Origin: Sphaerimonospora mesophila NBRC 14179 = JCM 3151
GTDB lineage: Bacteria > Actinomycetota > Actinomycetes > Streptosporangiales > Streptosporangiaceae
Assembly (NCBI GenBank): GCA_001552515.1
Contig: BCRI01000075.1
Location: forward strand, 1 to 35,494
DNA length: 35,494 nt
Direction of reading: 5' to 3'
Every line of letters begins with the position of its first letter. The stretch's first letter is position 1. Positions 13,998 through 22,261 of this stretch are shown one piece after another. The translations under genes were made by a program, and so were the position numbers. Below the pieces are notes generated by a model, which was not told the origin of the DNA, did not search any database, and worked only from the letters and a program-made list of their open reading frames with translations.

Positions 13998-16556
13998 TTA
14001 CTTGAGGCCGCTGTCCACGGCGCTCATCAGGGTGCCGGTGTCGCCGGACATCTCCCAGATCATCGCGCCGAGCAGGTTCTTCTCACGCAGCCAGGCCATC
14101 TTCTTTCCGATCGACCAGGTGTCGTCGAAGGACCACCACTGCCCGCCGTCGCCGGTGTAGCAGTAGCTCGCCACCGCCTGCTCGTCGTGCTTGACGTTGC
14201 AGCCCGGCACGCTCGCCACCAGGTTGGAGTATCCGCGGGTGCCCGCCTCCTCCTGGAACTGGCCGGGGGCCGCGCCGTTCGCCGACTGCCACTCGCCCGA
14301 CTTGCCGCCGTCGGCGACGCCCTGCCAGCCGCGGCCGTAGAACGCCAGGCCGATGGTGATCTTGCGCGGGTTCACCCCCGCGTCCAGGTACTCCTGGACG
14401 GCGTTCTCCACGCTGAAGTGGAACGAGTAGGGGTCGTCCACGTCGGTGAAGAGGTTGCCCGCGTGCCCGGTCCGGTTCGGCTCCCAGGAGTTGTCGCTGC
14501 CCGAGCCGTGGAAGTCGTAGCCCTGGACGTTGAAGATGTCCATGTACTTGTTGACTTCGGGGAGGTCCCAGCCGGCCTCGATCTTCGCCGGGTCGGCCGG
14601 GGTGAACGCGGTGAGCTGGTAGCGCTGGCCGGTCTCCTGGGTGAGCGCGTCGAGCTGCTTGCGGAACTCGGCGATCAGCTTGGTGTTGTTCTCCTTGTCG
14701 TTCGGGCCGATGTGGTTGCCGGCGTGGCCCTCGGCGCCCGGCCACTCCCAGTCGAGGTCGATGCCGTCGAAGATCCCGGCGGCGCTGCCCGGGCCACCGG
14801 CCGCGTTGTAGGTCGGCAGGTTGCCCTTGATGTACATGTCGATGCAGGAGCTGACGAACTTCTTCCTGGACGCGTCGGTGGCCGCCACGTCGGAGAAGTA
14901 CTTCGAGTACGTCCAGCCGCCGATCGAGATCAGCACCTTGAGGTGGGGGTACTTCGCCTTGAGCTTGCGCAGCTGGTTGAAGTTGCCGCGCAGTTTCTCC
15001 CACCCGGTGTCGGCCACGCCGTCGACCGACTGGGCCGAGCTCATCGGCCTGCCGTAGTCGGCGTCCGCGTCGCCGGCGCCGTCACCCTGGTTGGGGTCCT
15101 GCGGATCGGACGACGTGCCCTTGGTGACCCCGTTGAGGCAGGTCAGGTTGACCGGGTCGATGTTGGCGAAGGCGTAGTTGAGGTGGGTCAGCTTCGCCGC
15201 GGCGCCCGTGGTGTCCAGGTTCTTGACGAAGTACTGCCTGCCGTAGATGCCCCACTGCACGAAGTAGCCCACCCGGGCGTAGCCGTCTTCCACGATGTCG
15301 CCGGTCTTCGCCTTCACCGGGTCACTGGCCGCGGACACGTTGTCGTACTGGTCCCTGGCGCGGACGGTGAAGGTGTACTCCGTGGACGGCGACAGGCCGG
15401 TGACCTTGGCCGAGGTGCCGGTCACCGAGGTGGCGAGCTGCGAGCCCACGAAGACCTCGTATCCCGCGACGCCCTTGTTGTCGGTCGAGGCGTTCCAGGA
15501 GAGCGAGACGCTGGAGGCGTCGGCACCGGTGCTGCGCAGGCCGGTCGGCACGGTCGGCGGCTGGGTGTCTTCGGCCGGGTCGTTGGTCGTCACCTTCAGC
15601 GCGGCACTGGCCGGGGAGAGGTTGCCCTTGCGGTCCTTGGCCTTGACCGTGAAGGTGTACTCGGTCTTGGGCGTCAGGCCGGTCACGGTCGCGTTGGTCT
15701 CGGTGACCGTCGTGGCGAGCGTGCCGTCCTTGTAGACCTCGTAACCGGCGAGCGGGAGCGTGCCGGGGGTGGCCGCGTCCCACTTGAGCGAGACCGACTT
15801 GGTGGTCTTGACCGGCGAGCTGAGGTTGCCCGGCGCGGACGGCGGGGTGTCCGGCGCGCCGTCGCACTGGAGGTCGTTGACCCGGCAGTTGCTCGGCTCG
15901 ACCCCGGTCCTGCTGAGCGTGAAGGTCGGGCTGTACGGCTCGGTCGACCTGTTCGCCGCGATGGTGGTGTTGTAGTAGGCCGGGCTGAGCGTGACCTTGG
16001 TGCCGGTCTGGCTCAGTGATCCGTTCTGGGCGTTGCTCGCGGTGACGCCGGCCGGCAGTTCGAACGTGATCGTCCAGCCGTTGAGCGCGGTGCTGCTGTT
16101 GTTGCTCACCACGAACTTGCCCTGCGTCCCGTTGCCGGTGAACTCGGCGGTCAGCGGGGCGGGCGGTGGCGGCGGGTCACCGCTGCCGTCGCAGTTGGCA
16201 CGGTTGATGGTGCAGCTCGTCGGCTGCACCGGGGAGCTGAGGGTGAAGGTCGGGCTGAACGGCTCGGTGTTGCCGCCCGCCCGCACGGTGTCGATGTAGA
16301 AGGCGGGGGTGAGCTTCACCTTGGTGCCGCTCTGCGAAATCGTCGCGTTCTGCGGGTTGCTCGCCGTCACCCCCGCCGGCAGTTCGAACTGGATCGACCA
16401 GCCGGTGATCGCACTGCTGCTGGAGTTGCTCACCACGAACTTGCCCTGGTTCCCGTTCAGGCTGAACACCGCCGTGAGGCCGGTGGCGGCGTGAGCTGGA
16501 ACGGCCATCGTGATGAGGAGCAACAATGCGGTGAGTAAAGTCGCTGCTCGGCGCAT
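13998..16556 (-). CDS. Secreted GH18 chitinase with two CBM2-like and two FN3 domains
   Basis: 852 residues. Signal peptide 1-23 (LLTALLLLITMAVPAHA). Two CBM2-like modules follow at about 24-122 and 134-232, near copies of each other (GKFVVSN, WSIQFELPAGVTASN, SPTFTLS), each ending with a Cys pair and separated by a short Pro run. FN3 domains lie at about 238-326 and 333-418. The GH18 domain covers about 425-852 with LISIGGWTYSKYFSD and the catalytic DxxDxDxE motif DGIDLDWEWP (Glu604), plus YDFHGSG and MIWEMSGD. It hydrolyses chitin outside the cell. The start has GAGGA 7 nt upstream, and a perfect palindrome sits just before the RBS. The modular order CBM-FN3-GH18 is normal for actinomycete chitinases. 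The stop lies beside the 41-bp duplication. Confidence 0.95.
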   Translation of the reverse strand: MRRAATLLTALLLLITMAVPAHAATGLTAVFSLNGNQGKFVVSNSSSSAITGWSIQFELPAGVTASNPQNATISQSGTKVKLTPAFYIDTVRAGGNTEPFSPTFTLSSPVQPTSCTINRANCDGSGDPPPPPAPLTAEFTGNGTQGKFVVSNNSSTALNGWTITFELPAGVTASNAQNGSLSQTGTKVTLSPAYYNTTIAANRSTEPYSPTFTLSRTGVEPSNCRVNDLQCDGAPDTPPSAPGNLSSPVKTTKSVSLKWDAATPGTLPLAGYEVYKDGTLATTVTETNATVTGLTPKTEYTFTVKAKDRKGNLSPASAALKVTTNDPAEDTQPPTVPTGLRSTGADASSVSLSWNASTDNKGVAGYEVFVGSQLATSVTGTSAKVTGLSPSTEYTFTVRARDQYDNVSAASDPVKAKTGDIVEDGYARVGYFVQWGIYGRQYFVKNLDTTGAAAKLTHLNYAFANIDPVNLTCLNGVTKGTSSDPQDPNQGDGAGDADADYGRPMSSAQSVDGVADTGWEKLRGNFNQLRKLKAKYPHLKVLISIGGWTYSKYFSDVAATDASRKKFVSSCIDMYIKGNLPTYNAAGGPGSAAGIFDGIDLDWEWPGAEGHAGNHIGPNDKENNTKLIAEFRKQLDALTQETGQRYQLTAFTPADPAKIEAGWDLPEVNKYMDIFNVQGYDFHGSGSDNSWEPNRTGHAGNLFTDVDDPYSFHFSVENAVQEYLDAGVNPRKITIGLAFYGRGWQGVADGGKSGEWQSANGAAPGQFQEEAGTRGYSNLVASVPGCNVKHDEQAVASYCYTGDGGQWWSFDDTWSIGKKMAWLREKNLLGAMIWEMSGDTGTLMSAVDSGLK

Positions 16557-16573
16557 CCGGCATCCTCTTTTCG

Positions 16574-16590
16574 TTAGGAAAGTTTCCTAA
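16574..16590. promoter_or_regulatory. Perfect 17-bp palindrome in the chitinase leader
   Basis: TTAGGAAAGTTTCCTAA has 8-bp arms around a single G. It lies 18-34 nt upstream of the chitinase ATG, just before the GAGGA ribosome binding site. Being this close to the RBS, it is well placed for a repressor to block expression or for an mRNA hairpin to affect translation. I believe similar AGGAAA-TTTCCT dyads occur before other secreted polysaccharide-degrading genes in actinomycetes, but this is recollection, not a search result. Confidence 0.6.
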
Positions 16591-16714
16591 GAATTAATCC
16601 GGAGCGTAGACCCGGGCCGGATCTGCGGCAAGACCCAAAACCGTCGCCGCGCGCCTTCTTCGGTGTTCCGGCGCCCGGAAGTCCGATGGACACGTATCGT
16701 GTTGGTAAAACAAC

Positions 16715-16736
16715 GGAATGTAATCGACTGCATTCC
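16715..16736. promoter_or_regulatory. Inverted repeat in the chitinase/DUF4239 divergent region
   Basis: GGAATG and CATTCC flank a 10-bp centre that itself is partly symmetrical (ATCGAC). It lies in the 204-bp gap between the divergent chitinase and DUF4239 genes, 25-46 bp upstream of the DUF4239 start, in an AT-richer stretch. Confidence 0.35.
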
Positions 16737-16760
16737 TTGCCCGGACACCTGGGGATGGTC

Positions 16761-17528
16761 ATGCTGGTTTGTGCGTTCGCCGTCATCGCGGCGGTCGGTC
16801 TGGTGGCTCTGGCCGCCTTCTTGTCCCGTAGGTTCGGCCACGGCACGGACGACCGCGATCCGGGCGGCGCCTCGGCCGGCCACGCCGGGGCGATGCTGTC
16901 CTCGCTGTTCCTGCTGGTCTTCGCCATCGCCATCGTCGTGCCGTGGACCGTCTCCGACTCCGCTCGGCAGAACACCTACGCCGAGGCACAGACGGCCGCC
17001 GAGGCGTACTGGTCCGCCGCCGGACTTCCCGCGCCCGCCGACCTCCAGGTCCAGCAGGTGGTACGCGACTACGTGGGCTTCGTCGTCGACAAGGAGTGGC
17101 CGCTGATGGCGGAGGGGCGGCTCAGCCCGAAGGGCGACGTACGGCTGGAGGCGCTGCGGACGCAGGTGGCCGCCCTGCAGGTCACCGACGACGAGGCGCG
17201 GGAGGCCAAGAGCGCGGTGCTGGAACGGCTGGGGGATCTGTCCGGAGCCCGGCGCCAGCGTGCGGCGGACGCCACGGCCGCGCTGCCCCCGGCGGTGCTC
17301 GCCCTGACGATCGTGACCGGCGTGGTGATCATCCTCTTCCCGTTCCTCGCCGGCGCCCGTCCCAGCGGAGCGGCACTCCTGCCGCTGATCACGATGACGG
17401 TGCTGCTGGCCGTCGGCGTCTATCTGGCCTGGAGCATCTCGCACGCCTTCACGGGCGGCCTGGCGGTCGAGCCGGAGGCGTTCACCGGCGTGTTGCAGGA
17501 GATCCAGCGCCTGGCAGCGGGCCGATGA
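16761..17528 (+). CDS. DUF4239-family membrane protein
   Basis: 255 residues from ATG 16761, preceded by GGGG with a 6-nt spacer. In-frame alternatives at 16755 and 16686 lack a well-spaced RBS, and the shorter start puts the first membrane helix (MLVCAFAVIAAVGLVALAAF) at the N-terminus as in the family. A second helix (AMLSSLFLLVFAIAIVVPW) follows, then a roughly 120-residue soluble helical region with an ARRQR-containing segment, then two more helices (AVLALTIVTGVVIILFPFLAG and LLPLITMTVLLAVGVYLAWSI). This 2+soluble+2 plan matches DUF4239 (bestrophin-like superfamily), of unknown function. The next gene overlaps by 4 bp (ATGA), indicating coupled expression of the two membrane proteins. Confidence 0.8.
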   Translation: MLVCAFAVIAAVGLVALAAFLSRRFGHGTDDRDPGGASAGHAGAMLSSLFLLVFAIAIVVPWTVSDSARQNTYAEAQTAAEAYWSAAGLPAPADLQVQQVVRDYVGFVVDKEWPLMAEGRLSPKGDVRLEALRTQVAALQVTDDEAREAKSAVLERLGDLSGARRQRAADATAALPPAVLALTIVTGVVIILFPFLAGARPSGAALLPLITMTVLLAVGVYLAWSISHAFTGGLAVEPEAFTGVLQEIQRLAAGR

Positions 17529-18181
17529 CGATAGGACCGACAGGAGCACCCGACTGGACGGCGGCGCGGACGGCGGCGCGGACGGCGGTGTTGAGGGCGG
17601 TGATGGGAACGGCCGTGGCCGCGCCGGTCGTCCTCACGTTGGGCGCGACCACACCGGCGGCCGCCGTCGCACCGCCGGCGGACCGCGGCGAGGTGGCCGT
17701 CACGGCACAGGCCGCGCCGGACGACGGGAAGGGGCAGGACGCACCCGTCCTCGGATCCGTCCTCGGGCTCGATGTCGTCATCTGCGTCGACCTTCCGCCC
17801 GTGGTCAGCCTGCGGCTCCGGCTCGGCCGGCACGGGCGGGCGTGCGAGCCGCCGCGACCTTCACCGACGCCTTCACCGCGTCCCTCGCCGAAGCCTTCAC
17901 CGGTGCCCAAGCCCAGCCCCTCGGCCCGGCCCCGTCTTCCTGCTCCCGCTCAGCCCGAGCGACCACGCCCGGTGCAGACGCCTGCCGCGAGTCCGTCTCC
18001 GAGTCCGTCTCCGAAGCCGTCTCCAGAGCAGTCGCCGCGGGTGTCGGCCTATCGGGCGCCCGTCCGGGCCGCCGCGCGACCCGAACGGCGACGCAACCCC
18101 CTCGGGACCGTGCTGGTCATGGTGGTGCTCTCCACCATGATCGCCGTTGCCGCCGCCGCGGCCTTCGGCACGTTGCGGTAG
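17525..18181 (+). CDS. Pro-rich cell-surface protein with C-terminal membrane anchor
   Basis: 218 residues from ATG 17525, overlapping the DUF4239 stop. An N-terminal hydrophobic stretch (AVMGTAVAAPVVLTLGATTPAAAVA) looks like a signal peptide. A small domain with two cysteines follows (VLGLDVVICVDLPPVVSLRLRLGRHGRAC), then a stalk of about 75 residues of P-S-P and P-K-P-S-P type repeats, a basic segment (ARPERRRN) and a final transmembrane helix (GTVLVMVVLSTMIAVAAAAAFGTL). The domain would sit outside the cell on a Pro-rich stalk through the wall. No homologous family is recognised. Coupling with DUF4239 suggests the two act together. The 3' end faces the ATPase gene, with 46 bp between stops. 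Confidence 0.75.
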   Translation: MTIGPTGAPDWTAARTAARTAVLRAVMGTAVAAPVVLTLGATTPAAAVAPPADRGEVAVTAQAAPDDGKGQDAPVLGSVLGLDVVICVDLPPVVSLRLRLGRHGRACEPPRPSPTPSPRPSPKPSPVPKPSPSARPRLPAPAQPERPRPVQTPAASPSPSPSPKPSPEQSPRVSAYRAPVRAAARPERRRNPLGTVLVMVVLSTMIAVAAAAAFGTLR

Positions 18182-18227
18182 CGGCACGGTAGAGGCACGG
18201 TGGCGGCGTGGCGGTACGGCCTCGGCC

Positions 18228-21200
18228 TCAGGTCCTGTTCGCCCGTGTGATGACCTCCTCGGTGGTCAGCGGGCTGCTCGGATGGTGGCTGAGGCACAGG
18301 GGCGTACGGACCTTCCGGAAGGTCGCCCCCTCCACCGCGACGTAGAACTCACCCGACCGCAACCTCGACACATCGGGGACGTCGCCGCCCTTGGCCCGGG
18401 CCAACTCCCGGGCCGCCGTGATCTGGGAGGGGGCGTTGAGCAGGCCGAAGAACTGCGTGGTCGCGTTTCCCGGGATCTGGTTGTGCAGCCCCTTCGGTGC
18501 CTGCGTGGCGAACACCAGGCCCAGGCCGTACTTGCGGGCCTGCGCCGCGAGGGCGAGCGTGCTGCGCGTGCACAGGGTCGTGGCCCCGGACGGGGCGAAG
18601 GTCTGCGCCTCGTCCATCACGAACAGCCCGCCCAGGTCGGCGGAGGGGTGCCGTTTGATCCAGGAGAACAGCGCCATCTGGAGTTGGTTCACGAAGCCCT
18701 GCCGTTGGACGTCCGAAGGCAGCCCGACGAAGCTGATCACCGACACGCGGGCCCGTTTGCCGTCGGCCGGGGTGAGCAGCAGACCGGGATCCACCGGGGT
18801 GCCGGTGCCGCCGAACAGCGGATCGTTCACCATCGCGGCGGTGAGGTCCTGGGCGAGCTCGGCCGCGATCTTGTCCGAGCCCTCGATGCTGCTCACGTCT
18901 TCGGGCAACTCGGACAGGAGGTCGATCAGGCCCTTGAGCCCCGCCCTGCCCCGGCGGCCGTAGAAGTTCACGGCCTCGCGCAGCACGGCACGTCCGTGGA
19001 GGGCCTTGCGGGAGTGGCCGTCCAGCTTGGCCCGGGGGATGAGCGACGCGACGGCGGTCTCCACGGCCTCGTTGAACTCGTCGGTGTCGTCGAGCACGCT
19101 CGCGAAGTCGGGCAGCGGCTGGAAGCTCAGCGGTCGCCCGCCGACCCGTCCCGGGGTCCAGATCACCACCTCGGTGTTCGCCAGATATTCACCGGCCTTG
19201 GCCGCGTCGCCCTCGCTCCACGCCAAGGGCGGCTCCGGCCATCGATCACCCAGCCGGGCCAGGTCGTTGTTGGGGTCGAGCACGATCGCGGAGACTCCAC
19301 GCAGGGCGCACTCCTCCACCAGGCGGCGGATCAGCACGGTCTTTCCCGATCCCGCTCCTGCGAAGATCGCCGTATGTCTGCGCAGTGTCGCCAACTCGAC
19401 GGTCACCGGCTCGCCGTCGGCGAATCTCGCCCCGACGGTGACACGCGGCCTGGCCCGTACGAGATCGCCTGCGGGCTCCGCCAGGAGGTCTCCGCTGATG
19501 GAAGGCGCCGCCGGAGGCGTGACGACATCGGGGGTGCCGACCGGGGCGGGCCGTGTCTCGACCCGGTGGCCGGTGCCGGTGTCGGTGCCGATGCCGTTCG
19601 GCGAAGGGAGGTCCTGCTCCGGCATGTGCCGTACACCTGCGGTCGAGGACCGTACGCCGTCGAGGGCGGGGTGGGCACCGGGAACGGCCGACGCGTCGCT
19701 GAGGGCCTCGCGGAACAGTTTCGCCTCGCTCGTCGGTCTTCTGGCGGTCAGCCATGCCTGCAGGTTCGGCGGGTTCTCCGCCTGCAGGTCGCGCAGCGCC
19801 GCGAAGATCTTCAGATCCTCCTCGTCGATCGGGAGGACCCGGCCGCCCGCCTGCTCGAAGGCGGCGAGGGTCTCCTGGGTGACCGGGCCCTTCGCCCAGC
19901 TCTGGTTTCTGAGCACGAACAGCCTGCGCTTGGGCACCGCGGCGTCCAGTCCGGCCGCCACCGAGGCGTTGCGCAGCCGGGTCAGCGCGGCGAGGTGATG
20001 CGTCGCTGAGATCGCCCGGAAACACCAGTGCGCCTCGTCCTCCCTCGCCTCATCCAGACTGCGGCGCAGGCGGGCGTGCAGGGGAGGCTTGGCGCTCGGC
20101 GGGGGGTCCAGGCTGAACACCCGCCCGTCCTCGTCCTGCTCGGCGATCCAGGCGGCGAGGCCGGCGGACAGCAGTTCGGGCATCACCGCGTCCTCCGTCG
20201 TAGGGTTCAGCGCCGCCGTGACGTCCGCCCGCTTGCGCGCCTCCGCGAACCGCCGGTCCAACTCGTCGAACCGGTCGACGGGCGGTAGGTCGATCACGGG
20301 TGTGACGACGACCGGCTCGGTGTCGTTGAGACGCGCCAACTCGGTTACCCGACCATTCGCCAGGCACGACCGGACGTGCTCGTCGATCCGAATGAGCAAC
20401 TGACGCGGGGTGTACTCGTACGCGTTGGTGAACGCCTCCGGCTTCACCGGCCACGTCGGGTACGGCGGCTCGAACCCGACCTTTCCGTACTGGGCGGCGA
20501 ACCGCTTCTCGATCAGTGCCTGACCGGTCTCCGCATCCGGAATCGTCCCGAGCGGCATCGTCTCCTTGAACCGGTCCCGAACGGTGTCGGTGGCGTACTC
20601 GGTTATGAGGGTCCACGTCACCGGGATGGAACAGACCACGGTCAGAGTTCGGCGGGTGGTTTCCCTGAGTGCCATGAGTCCGTGGGCGACCTGCTCTATG
20701 ACCAGCTTCTGCTGCCAGTTGGAGTCGCTGCGGGCGGTAGTGGACAGGGTGGACTGGGCGATCAGCGTGTCGATCTGGTCCATCGCAATGATGGATGGGC
20801 CGGTCAACGCCAGCAGCCGTGACAGGTCTTGGACGATTTGCTGTGGGACTTTCTCGATGGTTCGAAATCCCCATGCCGTGCGCTCGCCAGGATCTCCCTG
20901 AGGTGCGCAGGTGAGATAGGCGTCACCGATGTCCTGCACCGCGAGATCGGCGGACGCACGCAGGGTGAGTGCTCTGGCGGTGTCCTGGGCTTCGCGTCCC
21001 ACGTGGTGGTCATATTGGCGCAGGGCGGTGATGAAGGCGTCAAGGTCGCCTTGGGACAGGGATGCATCCCCGATCACTGAACGACGCACCGGTTCGGACA
21101 CCCCAGTCAGCACACACAGGCGCCACAGGAGTTCCTTGAGCTGATTCTTCGACCCTGGCAGCGGCCGTGCCAGACTGTCGAGCATGCAGAGCAGCACGCT

Positions 21201-21506
21201 CTCCCAGAAATCCTTCGCGTCTAGCAAACTCACGAGGAAGAAGTAGCCGTCCTCCTCGTGCACCTTCTGTCGGACCCAGCCGAGCAGATGGGTCTTGCCC
21301 GCGCCTCGCTGCCCCTGTACGACGATGCCAATAGGGCTGGTGTCGGTGCTCTCCTCCGCCTCGATCAGGCCGTTGACGATGAGCTGAGTGGTGGGCCGGT
21401 GCAGGGTGTCGACATGGAACGGCGATGGACGCCAGACGTCGGCAGGCATCTGGGCGTAGTTGAATCTGAGTGCTGAGAGAGCATTCAGTTCGTTGTTCGC
21501 CATCAT
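18228..21506 (-). CDS. Large dual-ATPase protein: AAA/STAND-like domain fused to HerA/DUF87-type translocase
   Basis: 1092 residues. N-terminal P-loop domain: Walker A GQRGAGKT (residues 65-72), Walker B SIIAMDQIDTL (about 238-248), a VVCSIP sensor-like strand (290-295) and YTPRQLLIRIDEHVRSC (365-381), recalling the sensor-2 helix of ORC/STAND-like ATPases. A middle region (about 490-600) contains RLFVLRNQSWAKG and DEEDLKIFAALRDLQ. A linker then leads to a second P-loop domain of HerA/FtsK type: TVELATLRRHTAIFAGAGSGKT (Lys722), LDPNNDLARLGDRW, Walker B GGLFVMDEAQTFAPS (961-966) and VFATQAPKGL, typical of DUF87 translocases. It overlaps the winged-helix gene by 4 bp (ATGA) and follows the nuclease, so it likely provides the DNA-translocating and sensing engine of a nuclease complex. 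I know no named system with this arrangement. Confidence 0.88.
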   Translation of the reverse strand: MMANNELNALSALRFNYAQMPADVWRPSPFHVDTLHRPTTQLIVNGLIEAEESTDTSPIGIVVQGQRGAGKTHLLGWVRQKVHEEDGYFFLVSLLDAKDFWESVLLCMLDSLARPLPGSKNQLKELLWRLCVLTGVSEPVRRSVIGDASLSQGDLDAFITALRQYDHHVGREAQDTARALTLRASADLAVQDIGDAYLTCAPQGDPGERTAWGFRTIEKVPQQIVQDLSRLLALTGPSIIAMDQIDTLIAQSTLSTTARSDSNWQQKLVIEQVAHGLMALRETTRRTLTVVCSIPVTWTLITEYATDTVRDRFKETMPLGTIPDAETGQALIEKRFAAQYGKVGFEPPYPTWPVKPEAFTNAYEYTPRQLLIRIDEHVRSCLANGRVTELARLNDTEPVVVTPVIDLPPVDRFDELDRRFAEARKRADVTAALNPTTEDAVMPELLSAGLAAWIAEQDEDGRVFSLDPPPSAKPPLHARLRRSLDEAREDEAHWCFRAISATHHLAALTRLRNASVAAGLDAAVPKRRLFVLRNQSWAKGPVTQETLAAFEQAGGRVLPIDEEDLKIFAALRDLQAENPPNLQAWLTARRPTSEAKLFREALSDASAVPGAHPALDGVRSSTAGVRHMPEQDLPSPNGIGTDTGTGHRVETRPAPVGTPDVVTPPAAPSISGDLLAEPAGDLVRARPRVTVGARFADGEPVTVELATLRRHTAIFAGAGSGKTVLIRRLVEECALRGVSAIVLDPNNDLARLGDRWPEPPLAWSEGDAAKAGEYLANTEVVIWTPGRVGGRPLSFQPLPDFASVLDDTDEFNEAVETAVASLIPRAKLDGHSRKALHGRAVLREAVNFYGRRGRAGLKGLIDLLSELPEDVSSIEGSDKIAAELAQDLTAAMVNDPLFGGTGTPVDPGLLLTPADGKRARVSVISFVGLPSDVQRQGFVNQLQMALFSWIKRHPSADLGGLFVMDEAQTFAPSGATTLCTRSTLALAAQARKYGLGLVFATQAPKGLHNQIPGNATTQFFGLLNAPSQITAARELARAKGGDVPDVSRLRSGEFYVAVEGATFRKVRTPLCLSHHPSSPLTTEEVITRANRT

Positions 21507-22261
21507 GCTCCGATCAGGATGAGGTGCTTGGCCTGATCGCCGATGGTCACCGCCGCATGCCGGTCTTTGTCGGTGAGCATCTTCTGATTCGATTCTGGGA
21601 TGATGTCGACGTCGGGCATGCCGATCATCCGGCGGAGGGTCGCGTCGACTTCGTGCCTGGGAACGTCACCCAGAAGCGGACGCAGCAGGGTCAAACTGAC
21701 CCATGAGTTCGGCCTCTCAGCGAGCTGCGCGTACGCCTTCCGGATCCTGGTCTCGATGTCGTCAGTGGAAATGGCGGGAGAGTCGGCGGCTGGTGACGCG
21801 GCAGCGTCGCTCGGTACGGGAGCCGTACTCACGATGGTGGGAGTCTCCGAGACAGACGCCTCAGAGGCAGCGGTCTCGACGGCCGCCGGGAGAAGGTCCT
21901 CCTCGCGGGCGAAGAGGTCGGCGAGGCTGCTTTCAGCCCGGTCCATATGGCGCGGCAGGTTCGCCACGATCGCGCGGAGTGCCGCCTCAAGAACCCGCCC
22001 GGCCGGACGCCCGGAGGCTTCCATGCCCTCGCGGAACAGTGCGGCCGCGTACGCCCAGCCGCTGTCGGTCAGCACATGGGCGAACGCGCGGCCCTGCTTC
22101 CAGCTCTCGACCAGTTTGAGATCGTTCAACGTGGTGAGATCGGGATTGACGAGCGTGACTCCGTAGAGATTCTTGAGTTCGGGATTGGAGATCTCCCTGG
22201 CCTCGGCCATGAGGACCAGCAAAATGGCGGTCTGGGACGACGTCAGTTTCTTTTCAAGCAT
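21503..22261 (-). CDS. Winged-helix-like accessory protein of the nuclease/ATPase operon
   Basis: 252 residues. Residues 1-75 (KKLTSSQTAILLVLMAEAREISNPELKNLYGV...LTTLNDLKLVESWKQGRAFAHVLTDSGW) look like a winged helix with a recognition-helix/wing pattern, as in PadR/MarR-like folds. A central helix (ALRAIVANLPRHMDRAESSLADLF) is followed by an Ala/Ser/Pro linker (about 125-165) and a second small helical domain (ETRIRKAYAQLAERPNSWVSLTLLRPLLGDVPRHEVDATLRRM) resembling another winged helix. It overlaps the nuclease gene by 8 bp and the ATPase gene by 4 bp, and an AAAGGATC element precedes its ATG. It may recognise DNA or bridge nuclease and ATPase, or act as regulator. Family not identified. Confidence 0.75.
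   Translation of the reverse strand: MLEKKLTSSQTAILLVLMAEAREISNPELKNLYGVTLVNPDLTTLNDLKLVESWKQGRAFAHVLTDSGWAYAAALFREGMEASGRPAGRVLEAALRAIVANLPRHMDRAESSLADLFAREEDLLPAAVETAASEASVSETPTIVSTAPVPSDAAASPAADSPAISTDDIETRIRKAYAQLAERPNSWVSLTLLRPLLGDVPRHEVDATLRRMIGMPDVDIIPESNQKMLTDKDRHAAVTIGDQAKHLILIGA

Noticed and set aside
14187-16019. 610-codon plus-strand frame opposite the chitinase gene
   Set aside because: Shadow of the GH18 gene; Val, Arg and Gly-rich, without domain motifs or RBS.
18147-20009. 620-codon plus-strand frame opposite the dual-ATPase gene
   Set aside because: Antisense shadow; the minus strand carries intact Walker motifs.
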